A stretch of DNA of 25,588 nt from Acidobacteriota bacterium (GTDB taxonomy: Bacteria > Acidobacteriota > Terriglobia > Acidiferrales > UBA7541): contig QHYO01000133.1 of the NCBI GenBank assembly GCA_003224135.1, forward strand, positions 1 to 25,588, written 5' to 3'. The notes beneath the pieces are model-generated. The model searched no databases. It was not told where the DNA came from and saw only the letters and a program-made list of their open reading frames with translations. This document shows, one piece after another, positions 7,126-14,451 of the stretch (positions are counted from its first letter, which is position 1; each line of letters begins with the position of its first letter). The translations under genes were made by a program, and so were the position numbers.

Positions 7126-9975
7126 ATGCCACGGAAACTGTCCATCCTGGCCTTGGCGATCGTAGTACTGCACATCGTCGAGGTCGCCATCCTTGGGAAG
7201 TCCTACGCTGGTTCTCTGCTCGGAAATTCACTTCAAATCATTTCGAGTTTTATCGCCTTGGGGATGTGTATTGGCGCATCGCGTCGCGGAAGCGGATTCA
7301 GTCGCTCATTCTGGCTGCTGGTCGGAGCGGGAATCGGAATCTGGGGCGTCGCGAATGTGGGTTGGACATACTACGAAGTAGTTCTTCACCGCGAGCCGCC
7401 GGAACTCTCCTTTGTGAGATTTCTTTTCGACACACAGGAAGCGTTTTTTGCGATTGTGCTGTTCCTGGATCAGGATCAGGAATTCACCGAACTCGATCTC
7501 GGATTCGTTCTGGACGCCGTTCAAATCGGTCTCGTCTTTCTGTTCATTTTCGTAGGACTTTACTACATCCCTTCGCTCACGCTGGACACCCACGCCGCAC
7601 TCGTCCGGGAATATACGATCGCGACAGCCGAGGTGACAGCGCTGTTCTTCCTTGCGCTGTTGAGGATGTTCTTGACGCCCTCGAAAGAATCCAGAAGATT
7701 ATATGGCGGCCTGGCCGCTTACCTTGCAGTTTACGCAGTATGCTCCGGACTCGCGAATTATGCGCAGGCCCTCGAGGAAACGCCGACGGGAACACTGTTG
7801 GATTTGGCATGGACCACACCTCTTTTGTGGGGAGCGTTTTGGGCAGCTACCTGGAAGCCCGGACAGGAACAGCAACCCGACGCCGCGCTGCGAACAAAAA
7901 CCCTTGGCGAAACGATTCTGACGAACGCGCTGTTCGGCGTCGCTCCCGTTCTCATTTTTCTGCTTTCGACCGACCTGGGACCGTCATGGTCGACACTTCG
8001 ATATTCCCTCCTGGCCCTTTCAGTGCTTTGTTATGTCGCGCGCATGGCGATCAGCGACTACCGCCAGTCACGCAATGCAGAGTTGGTGCGGCAGCAGGCG
8101 CGGGCTCTGGACTCTGCTGTGGACGGCATGGCGATCGTGAATGCGGAGGGAAAGTACACCTACGTTAACGCGGGCTATGCCCAGATGTTGGGCAACACCA
8201 GCCGAGAAGTGATGATTGGCAGCCGGTGGGAAACTGTGTCCGTGCGAGATATGCAGGGAGCGCCGCCGGACGAAATTAGAGCGGCACTGAGCAAGGACCG
8301 CCAGTGGTATGGCGTCGTGAATGTTCCGCGGGAGCCCGGCGCGAGCGTCCCGATCGAACTGGCGGTCACGGCATTGCCCGAGGGCGGGGTGGTACTGTTG
8401 AGCCGCGACTTGACGGAACGCCGGAAGGCGGAACACGCGCGCGCCGAGGCAGAAATCAAGTATCGAATGATTGTGGAACAGGTAGCGGCGATCAGCTACA
8501 TCGCCGAACCCGGAGTGAACGGACGCTGGTATTACGTCAGTCCTCAGATTGAAACGATTCTGGGCTATACGCCGGAAGAGTGGCTGGAGACTTCGGAAAA
8601 CTGGCTGCAGTTTGTGCATCCTGACGATCATCCTGCTGTGAACGAGGCCGAAATGGCTGGGCTGCGTGGTAGATCTTTCCAGGCGGAGTATCGCATTACG
8701 CGAAAAGACGGACGCACGGTTTGGATCAGCGATACGGCGACAATTACGCAGGGCAGCGAAAATCACCCGGTGATGGAAGGGTTCATGGTGGACATCAGCG
8801 AACGAAAGCTGATGGAAATGCAGTCGCAACAAGCCCGCCGAATGGAGGCCGTGGGAAGATTGGCGGGAGGAATCGCGCACGACTTCAACAATCTTCTGAC
8901 GATCATCAAAGGCTATACGGAACTCGCACGCCAACGGACGGAAGGGCAACCCGCGCTTAGAAACGATATCGAGCGAATCGAAGACGCGAGCGAACGAGCG
9001 GCGGCGCTCGTCAGGCAATTGCTGGCGTTCAGCCGCAAACAAGTTTTACAGCCGAAAAATCTGGATCTGAACAGCGTAGTGCGCGGCTTGGAGCAGCTCT
9101 TACGCCGGCTAATGGGCGAAGACATACGTATAAAGACGGAACTGGGTGCGGACGTTGGCACCATCAAGGCTGACCCCTCTCAGGTTGAGCAGGTTTTGAT
9201 GAACCTGGTGGTAAACGCGCGCGATGCGATGCCGCACGGCGGAAAACTGATCATCGAAACCTGCAACGTGGAGCTTGATCACGGATATGCAAGCGAACAT
9301 GTGAGCGTGAAGCCCGGACGCTACGTGATGCTCGCGGTCTCCGACACCGGCGTTGGAATGAGTCCTGAAACAGTTGCGCATATATTTGAACCGTTTTTTA
9401 CCACCAAGGGCGGAAGCCGCGGAACCGGATTGGGATTAGCCACCAGCTACGGAATCGTGAAGCAAAGCGGCGGCTACATTTGGGTGTACAGTGAGCCGGA
9501 ACAGGGCACAACTTTCAAGGTCTATATGCCCCGCGTGGATGAGCACGCTGAACCCGCTGAAGCGATCCGATTGAAGAGCCCGGCACAAAAAGGAACGGAG
9601 ACGATTCTCCTTGTGGAAGACGATGAATCAGTTCGTGATCTCACCGAAACCGTGCTGACTTCTTACGGATACAAAGTGATCGTGACTGACGACCCGGAGC
9701 ATGCGGAGATTGTCGCTCAATCGGGAGTCGCCATTCAGTTGGTTTTGACGGACGTGGTGATGCCGTCGATGAGCGGCCGCGACCTGGTTCGCAAGCTAAC
9801 GGCAAAGTATCCGCACCTCCGCGTGTTGTACATGTCCGGCTACACTGACAATGTGATCGCAAGCGGAGGCGTGTTGGAGCCAGGTCTGGCTTTCTTGCAA
9901 AAGCCATTCACGCCGGCAGCACTGGCGCAGAAGGTTCGCGAAGTACTGGACGCGAGCGCGTCTGTCTCAAAATAG
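7126..9975 (+). CDS. Membrane-bound PAS hybrid sensor histidine kinase with receiver
   Basis: The product is 949 residues. The first 310 hold about nine hydrophobic segments, a multi-pass sensor region I cannot name. Two PAS domains follow, about 320-432 and 440-560, the second with LGYTPEEW and an FVHPDDH motif. The HisKA domain has the phospho-acceptor His585 in GGIAHDFNNLLT. The ATPase domain shows the N-box (Asn697, NLVVNARDAM), the G1 box (DTGVGM, 740-745), FEPFF (754-758) and GTGLGLA (766-772). A C-terminal receiver has acidic Asp832/Asp833, phospho-acceptor Asp876 (TDVVMP), Ser904 and Lys926 (LQKPF). A GGAAGG 8 bases before ATG 7126 sets the start. No separate response regulator lies next to it, so the output partner is unknown. 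All catalytic residues are present. Confidence 0.93.
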   Translation: MPRKLSILALAIVVLHIVEVAILGKSYAGSLLGNSLQIISSFIALGMCIGASRRGSGFSRSFWLLVGAGIGIWGVANVGWTYYEVVLHREPPELSFVRFLFDTQEAFFAIVLFLDQDQEFTELDLGFVLDAVQIGLVFLFIFVGLYYIPSLTLDTHAALVREYTIATAEVTALFFLALLRMFLTPSKESRRLYGGLAAYLAVYAVCSGLANYAQALEETPTGTLLDLAWTTPLLWGAFWAATWKPGQEQQPDAALRTKTLGETILTNALFGVAPVLIFLLSTDLGPSWSTLRYSLLALSVLCYVARMAISDYRQSRNAELVRQQARALDSAVDGMAIVNAEGKYTYVNAGYAQMLGNTSREVMIGSRWETVSVRDMQGAPPDEIRAALSKDRQWYGVVNVPREPGASVPIELAVTALPEGGVVLLSRDLTERRKAEHARAEAEIKYRMIVEQVAAISYIAEPGVNGRWYYVSPQIETILGYTPEEWLETSENWLQFVHPDDHPAVNEAEMAGLRGRSFQAEYRITRKDGRTVWISDTATITQGSENHPVMEGFMVDISERKLMEMQSQQARRMEAVGRLAGGIAHDFNNLLTIIKGYTELARQRTEGQPALRNDIERIEDASERAAALVRQLLAFSRKQVLQPKNLDLNSVVRGLEQLLRRLMGEDIRIKTELGADVGTIKADPSQVEQVLMNLVVNARDAMPHGGKLIIETCNVELDHGYASEHVSVKPGRYVMLAVSDTGVGMSPETVAHIFEPFFTTKGGSRGTGLGLATSYGIVKQSGGYIWVYSEPEQGTTFKVYMPRVDEHAEPAEAIRLKSPAQKGTETILLVEDDESVRDLTETVLTSYGYKVIVTDDPEHAEIVAQSGVAIQLVLTDVVMPSMSGRDLVRKLTAKYPHLRVLYMSGYTDNVIASGGVLEPGLAFLQKPFTPAALAQKVREVLDASASVSK

Positions 9976-10063
9976 CGATTAAATCTCACCTGGCCCGTCC
10001 CTTGATTTGTATTCCCCTTCCCGTAAGTGCACAGACGATTAAGACAACGCGCTTCGTAAATCC

Positions 10064-10417
10064 TTAGTCACGCTGTTTGTCTGGAGGATCGGCTGTTTCT
10101 TTTGGTTTGGCTACCGTGGAAAGAGTTTCGACGTGGAAGCGCTGATAGTCCGAGTAGCGCGTGACTTCGTTCACTTTGATTCCCTTCACCAAGAGAAAGC
10201 GGGCGCCGACGTGAGCTTCTTCGTAAGTGGGAAGCCAGACTTCGTTGTTCACAAAGGCCTGTTCGAAAATGAAGCTGGTTCCCTTCTGCAGATTTGCCAG
10301 CAGGCCGCCACCAAATTTGACGTCCTTCACAAAGTAAGCTTCGAGACGCGCAACCTCGTGCATCTTTTCATCGACCCACACCACTCCGGCTAACTGTTGC
10401 ACGACGCGCTCGGCCAT
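10064..10417 (-). CDS. C-terminal piece of a frame-broken LolA-like secreted protein
   Basis: The 117 residues begin MAERVVQQLAGVVWVDEK and include GGGLLANLQKGTSFIFEQ and NEVWLPTYEEAHVGARFL. They look like the C-terminal half of the protein encoded just upstream (10390-11571). The pattern (a charged metal-poor beta-sheet domain with VNNEVWLP and RYSDYQRF) is what I recall for the end of acidobacterial outer-membrane lipoprotein-sorting-type proteins. It overlaps the upstream frame by 28 bases in the -1 frame and has no ribosome binding site, so it is more likely the separated tail of one ancestral gene than an independent gene. Confidence 0.6.
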   Translation of the reverse strand: MAERVVQQLAGVVWVDEKMHEVARLEAYFVKDVKFGGGLLANLQKGTSFIFEQAFVNNEVWLPTYEEAHVGARFLLVKGIKVNEVTRYSDYQRFHVETLSTVAKPKETADPPDKQRD

Positions 10418-11571
10418 AGCACGTCCTGGCCGCGAAAACGTTCGTGGCGGGGATTGACGAACTGGCAGGCGCGAAGAAACACTTCAATTCCAGGCTCGTC
10501 CTTGTCCTCTTTTTCTTGTTTGCCTTGCTCGCGCGCCTTTTCTTCTTTTTCGTCTTTCTTGGTCTGCTTCTTCTGGACTTCCTCAATGCGCTTTCTTGTC
10601 TGTTCGTTACGTTTGGCTTGTTCCGTTTCGCTGAGCGGCTTGCCATCTTTTCCGACAAGCGTCGAGATTTCCTCGCCATCGAGATAGAAGAAGGTGAATT
10701 CCTCACGCTGGACTTTCGCAACTTTCCCAGAGCCGTCGAATTCGGTTTCTTCGGTGGCGCGGCGGCCGGTGTAGTTCTCCTTGATCTTGTCGGTTGCTTT
10801 CTGATTCGCGTCGATTTCCGCGAAGAGCTTTTTCAGATCAGGAAGCTGGACCTGCGATTTTCTGGGGAAATCGAACACGCGCTCGCCGATGGTCTGGTTC
10901 GCCGCGACGCGATTGATGACGATGTTGTAGGTCTCATTTCCCCGGTGGAATTCGAGTCTTCGGGCAACTTGGATGCCGTTCTCGGGTCGATAATCGTCGT
11001 AAATTGTTTCCTGCTGGACGCCTCCCAGGGCGCCCGACTCCTTGAGGAGCAAATGCGACGAGACATCGAAATAGAGCTGGCGCTTAACGCCGGTCGCCAT
11101 GGTCAGTTCGATTTCGACTGCGTCGCGGGATGAAACGTTCGCGGGACCAATGTACGCCGCGCCGATCTTGCTTTTCTTCAGACCAAGCAGGTGTGAGGCA
11201 GCGAGCGTCGAGGCGGCTTCGAGTTGCAGAGCGTCCTGGTCAAGCAAGGTCACGGCCTCGCCGTTAGCCGAAAGACGCCAGGCGGATTTGCCGTTGTAAG
11301 CGAGAATCTCGGGCTGTCCGGCCGCAATAAGTTCCATGTAATAACGGTTGGGAGCTTTCGAATCGAGCGTAAAAGTTCCGGTCTTTCCGTCGGACGCGCG
11401 CGTCAAAGAGCCTTCGAGGCTTAGGGTCTGGAGCTTGGAAAGCTTCCCGCTGCCGCCCGAAGCCTTCACGGATTGGTCGATGATTCTCCCGGCGTCCTGA
11501 GCAAGCGCCGGCAAAGCGCCGCCCAGGCAAGGGACCAGCAGAAACACCCGAACGAGTGAACGCATGCGCAT
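10390..11571 (-). CDS. LolA-like secreted protein, truncated by frame change
   Basis: The product is 393 residues. It has a signal peptide (about 1-24, VFLLVPCLGGALPALAQ) and then KASGGSGKLSKLQTLSLEGS, the opening of the LolA/LolB-like outer-membrane lipoprotein-sorting fold. Residues 295-365 are a highly charged Lys/Glu helix, probably a coiled coil or linker. The expected C-terminal domain begins FLRACQFVNPRHERFRGQDV but is cut off by an out-of-frame tail, WPSASCNS and stop. That domain continues in the -1 frame at 10064-10417. From memory of the family, about 15 residues are missing at the joint. It lies 92 bases downstream of the amidohydrolase operon on the same strand. No clear ribosome binding site precedes the start. 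Confidence 0.68.
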   Translation of the reverse strand: MRMRSLVRVFLLVPCLGGALPALAQDAGRIIDQSVKASGGSGKLSKLQTLSLEGSLTRASDGKTGTFTLDSKAPNRYYMELIAAGQPEILAYNGKSAWRLSANGEAVTLLDQDALQLEAASTLAASHLLGLKKSKIGAAYIGPANVSSRDAVEIELTMATGVKRQLYFDVSSHLLLKESGALGGVQQETIYDDYRPENGIQVARRLEFHRGNETYNIVINRVAANQTIGERVFDFPRKSQVQLPDLKKLFAEIDANQKATDKIKENYTGRRATEETEFDGSGKVAKVQREEFTFFYLDGEEISTLVGKDGKPLSETEQAKRNEQTRKRIEEVQKKQTKKDEKEEKAREQGKQEKEDKDEPGIEVFLRACQFVNPRHERFRGQDVLWPSASCNS

Positions 11572-11663
11572 GATTACTTAGAAGAAGAAACGCAGATCAC
11601 GTGGAAAAGTTGCAAGACATCGCAAGTTAATTTTTCAGGCGAAAGCCGAGCCGTCCTTCTGCC

Positions 11664-12434
11664 TTAGGGCTTGGGGCGATTCGAATACTTTTCGTACAGC
11701 CGCTTGTGCTTGTTATCCATGGAAGTGAGCTGTCCCTTGATGAACAGATACTTGACGCCGGTGGTCAGCTCCAGCGGATCGCCATCGGTAATGATGATGT
11801 TGGCGATCTTTCCGGTTTCAAGTGTGCCTACCTGATCGGCTAGGCCTAAAATCTGCGCGGGATAAAGCGTGACAGCCTTCAGGGCCTCATCGTATGGCAA
11901 ACCGTGCGCTACGGCATTCGCCGCATTCTGCCCCAGGCGCCGAGCAAAGGCATTGTCAAAACTGCCGATGGCAAATTTTATGCCGGACTGCGACAGCTCG
12001 GCAGGCTGGCTGAGAAGCCGATCGTAGGGATCATCTTCCTCAACGGGAAGCGAGAGCATGGGACGCAAAATGACGGGGATATTTTTTGAGCGGAGCAGGT
12101 CCTTTACTTTGTAGGCTTCCTGGCCGCCCGCGAGAATCATTTTTAGTTTTTGCTTATCGCAGAACTCTACCGCATTCCTAATTTCGCGCACGCGATCGGC
12201 AAACACCAGCAGAGGCAGCTGATCACGAACGACGGGCACGAGCGCTTCCAGCTTCACGTCGCGTTCGAAATCGGAGGGGCCGCCATGTCCAATGGCCTGG
12301 GCATAGTGACGGGCACGGTCAATCCATTCCGTGAGCTCATTAACCTGTCTGTCATATTCCTGCTTGGCATCCGGATACGGTTTTTCTTTTCGCGAAAGAG
12401 TCGCGAAATCGAAGGTGCGCGTTTCGTGGTCCAT
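11664..12434 (-). CDS. C-terminal piece of the third amidohydrolase-like protein, frame-broken
   Basis: The 256 residues contain YDRQVNELTEWIDRARHYA, then FADRVREIRNAVEFCDKQ, ILAGGQEAYKV, IPVILRPMLSLP and the closing GTLETGKIANIIITDGDPLE. These are the middle and end of an amidohydrolase-family TIM barrel plus the last strands of the composite beta-sandwich domain. The signal peptide and first strands lie in the preceding -1-related frame (12254-12967). There is no ribosome binding site before the first ATG at 12434. The piece is best read as the second half of one interrupted gene. Joined, the two halves would give about 430 residues, normal for this subfamily. Confidence 0.7.
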   Translation of the reverse strand: MDHETRTFDFATLSRKEKPYPDAKQEYDRQVNELTEWIDRARHYAQAIGHGGPSDFERDVKLEALVPVVRDQLPLLVFADRVREIRNAVEFCDKQKLKMILAGGQEAYKVKDLLRSKNIPVILRPMLSLPVEEDDPYDRLLSQPAELSQSGIKFAIGSFDNAFARRLGQNAANAVAHGLPYDEALKAVTLYPAQILGLADQVGTLETGKIANIIITDGDPLELTTGVKYLFIKGQLTSMDNKHKRLYEKYSNRPKP

Positions 12435-12967
12435 CCGGCAAGATTGAAGGCCGAAGCCTGCCCACCAATTACGCTTCGCGCTCCCGTGAAATCGAATCCG
12501 CCACTGCCGGGTACAGCGAGAACTTCCGTGATGCCGGAGGCGCGGGTAACGGGAATGTGCTCACTCGAAGGCAGTACAGCGGTTGCTGCGACCACATCAG
12601 GATTGAAAGCACCGGTTTCAGAGGAATCGACAGTGGCGCCGACGGCGCCGATTTCGCTGAGTCCCATTTGTGTGACCGCGTCAAACAACCCTGGATAAAC
12701 CTGGAGGCCTTTGCCATCGATGACCTGGGCGCCTGCGGGAACTTCGACGCTGGTCCCGAGGGCGGCGATCTTGCCATCCCTGATTAGCAAAGTACCGTCT
12801 TCGATAGGCGAACCTGCGAGTGTGACGATCCTCGCGTGCGTGATCGCGAAAACCGAAACCGTCTGCTGTGCAACGCACCGAGGGGCTACACACACGAAGA
12901 ACATGACGGCAACGAGACAAGCGAACTTTCGCGACGTCGAACCTCTCCCGACTGAGGCGCTTTTCAC
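12254..12967 (-). CDS. N-terminal piece of the third amidohydrolase-like protein, lacking HxH
   Basis: The start is GTG at 12967, overlapping the stop of the preceding gene as GTGA, so translation is probably coupled. A signal peptide (about 14-34) precedes the beta-sandwich strands FAITHARIVTL and LLIRDGKIAALG. The usual PGxxDxHxH metal site is replaced by PGLFDAVTQMG (Val98 and Gln100 where His is expected). GLSEIGAVGATVDSSETGAF and the following lines match the acidobacterial non-HxH subfamily. After GGQASAFNLAGWTT the natural frame ends and the remaining 55 residues are out-of-frame noise. The continuation is in 11664-12434. The switch lies within about 12375-12434, where there is a run of five A residues (12381-12385 on the complement). 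Confidence 0.68.
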   Translation of the reverse strand: MKSASVGRGSTSRKFACLVAVMFFVCVAPRCVAQQTVSVFAITHARIVTLAGSPIEDGTLLIRDGKIAALGTSVEVPAGAQVIDGKGLQVYPGLFDAVTQMGLSEIGAVGATVDSSETGAFNPDVVAATAVLPSSEHIPVTRASGITEVLAVPGSGGFDFTGARSVIGGQASAFNLAGWTTKRAPSISRLFREKKNRIRMPSRNMTDRLMSSRNGLTVPVTMPRPLDMAAPPISNAT

Positions 12968-14451
12968 TGTGCACCGCCAGCCAGAGAGTCGACCATCTCT
13001 TCTCCACCGTCGCGCCTAGCCGCATCTGAAGGTGGCTTCGGCTTGTCATCTGGCTTTTTGGTCTCTGGTTTCTTCTCGTCTGGTTTCTTTTCGTCGGGCT
13101 TCTTCTCAGCGGCTTTCTTTTGTTTTTCGAGGAGATCCTTCTTTTCCTTTTCGAGTGCGGCACGCTCGGCGATGTCTTTGTCGCGATCGAAGAGTACGCG
13201 CCCATCCACGATCGTTTTTTGAGCAACGGCGTATGCGCTCAAGGGATCATGGTTGTAAATCACAAGGTCGGCGTCCTTGCCGACATCGATCGAGCCAACA
13301 CGTTTGTCGATGCCCAGTTGGATTGCGGCATTCAGCGTTACCAGCTTGAGAGCTTCATCGTGTGTCAGGCCGCCGTACTTTATGGTTTTTGCGGCTTCCT
13401 GATTGAGGTGCGTGGCTTCTTCGGCGTCATCGGAATTAATGGAGACGACAACGCCCCGCCTGGTCATCACTGCCGCGTTGTATGGAATTGCTTCATAGGC
13501 TTCGACCTTGTAAGCCCACCAATCAGAGAAGGTTGACGCGCCAACACCGGCGGCTGCGAGCTCGTCGGCTACCTTGTAGCCTTCTAGAACGTGCTGGAAC
13601 GTTCGGACCTTGAAGCCGAACTCCTTTGCCACGCGCAGAAGCATCAGAATTTCGTCTTCGCGATAGCAGTGAGAATGAACATAACGTTTGCCTTCCAGAA
13701 CTTCGACAAGCGGTTCCAGACGAAGGTCGCGGCGTGGCGGAATTAGATTCTTTTCGCCAGCTGCAACGCGCTTGTTGTAAGTGTCCCAGGAGTTTTTGTA
13801 GTCGCGCCCTTCGGTGAAGGCGCCGCGAATTGTTTCTTCGACGCCCATGCGCGTTGAAGGGTAGCGCTTGGGCTGACCGGGAAGGCTGAAATTCGAACGT
13901 TTGGGATTTTCGCCGAGAGCAAACTTAATTCCAGGAAGAGCGCCTTCGAACGGCAATTTTGAAGCGGGCTGGCCCCAACGCAATTTGATCACGATGGTCT
14001 GGCCGCCGATGGCGTTCGCGCTGCCGTGAAGAATGTTGGCCGTGGTTACGCCCCCGGCAAGGTCGCGATAAATGTTGATGTCATCGGAATCAAGAACTTC
14101 CGCAATGTTGGCAATCGAGGAAACGGAAATGCTTCCTTCGTTGATTCCGCCTTCGACTGCTATGTGCGAATGGCAATCGATAATGCCCGGCATCACAAAT
14201 TGGCCCGCGGCATCGATAACCTTCGCGTCCTTGGGAGCCTTGATGGCAGGGCCAACCTCGGCAATTTTGCCATCCTTAATGAGGATGGATCCATGCTCAA
14301 GCGTGCCGTGAGTAACCGTGAGAATGGTGGCATTCTGAATCAGGATGACAGGGCCGGCTTCGCGAGGCGCGGCGATCGAAAATACGGACGAGAAAAGCAA
14401 AGCGGCGAAAGCCAGGGAAAAGCGAGCGCACATCCGATTTCCGTGGCTCAT
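12964..14451 (-). CDS. Secreted metal-dependent amidohydrolase with Lys/Pro-rich tail
   Basis: The product is 495 residues and the only member of the three-gene cluster with an intact metal site. A signal peptide occupies about 1-27. The HxH motif is His94/His96 in PGIIDCHSHIA. A probable carboxylated lysine is Lys176 (GIKFALGEN). Further ligands are His261 or His259 (RYVHSHCYR) and His287 (FQHVLEGYK). The catalytic acid is Asp341 (VSINSDDAEEATHLN). This resembles imidazolonepropionase-like hydrolases that cut C-N bonds in cyclic amides or dipeptides; the substrate is unknown. The C-terminus (about 445-475) repeats KKPDE-type units. Start ATG overlaps the upstream stop (ATGA) and has GAAGGAG 8 bases before it. 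Confidence 0.87.
   Translation of the reverse strand: MSHGNRMCARFSLAFAALLFSSVFSIAAPREAGPVILIQNATILTVTHGTLEHGSILIKDGKIAEVGPAIKAPKDAKVIDAAGQFVMPGIIDCHSHIAVEGGINEGSISVSSIANIAEVLDSDDINIYRDLAGGVTTANILHGSANAIGGQTIVIKLRWGQPASKLPFEGALPGIKFALGENPKRSNFSLPGQPKRYPSTRMGVEETIRGAFTEGRDYKNSWDTYNKRVAAGEKNLIPPRRDLRLEPLVEVLEGKRYVHSHCYREDEILMLLRVAKEFGFKVRTFQHVLEGYKVADELAAAGVGASTFSDWWAYKVEAYEAIPYNAAVMTRRGVVVSINSDDAEEATHLNQEAAKTIKYGGLTHDEALKLVTLNAAIQLGIDKRVGSIDVGKDADLVIYNHDPLSAYAVAQKTIVDGRVLFDRDKDIAERAALEKEKKDLLEKQKKAAEKKPDEKKPDEKKPETKKPDDKPKPPSDAARRDGGEEMVDSLAGGAQ
13030..13107 (-). repeat. Short tandem KKPDE-type coding repeat
   Basis: The end of the active amidohydrolase encodes near-repeats of the five-residue unit KKPDE (EKKPDEKKPDEKKPETKKPDD), with matching near-identical 15-base DNA units. 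Such low-complexity charged tails often vary in copy number by slippage and may contact the cell wall or an anionic surface. Confidence 0.7.

Noticed and set aside
7080..8168. A 362-residue plus-strand frame overlapping the start of the histidine kinase
   Set aside because: It is an Arg/Ser-rich off-frame product; the kinase frame has domains and a proper ribosome binding site.
8068..9042. A 324-residue minus-strand frame inside the histidine kinase
   Set aside because: Antisense shadow of PAS and HisKA coding sequence with no recognisable protein.
10444..11133. A 229-residue plus-strand frame with a Phe/Leu-rich start that resembles membrane helices
   Set aside because: The hydrophobic run is the antisense of the Lys/Glu-rich linker in the LolA-like gene (Lys and Glu codons read backwards as Phe and Leu).
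12370..12390. Programmed -1 ribosomal frameshift at the A-rich run in the third amidohydrolase
   Set aside because: The bases do not form a proper X XXY YYZ slippery heptamer in the zero frame, and no stimulatory hairpin was noticed; mutation or a base-call error is simpler.
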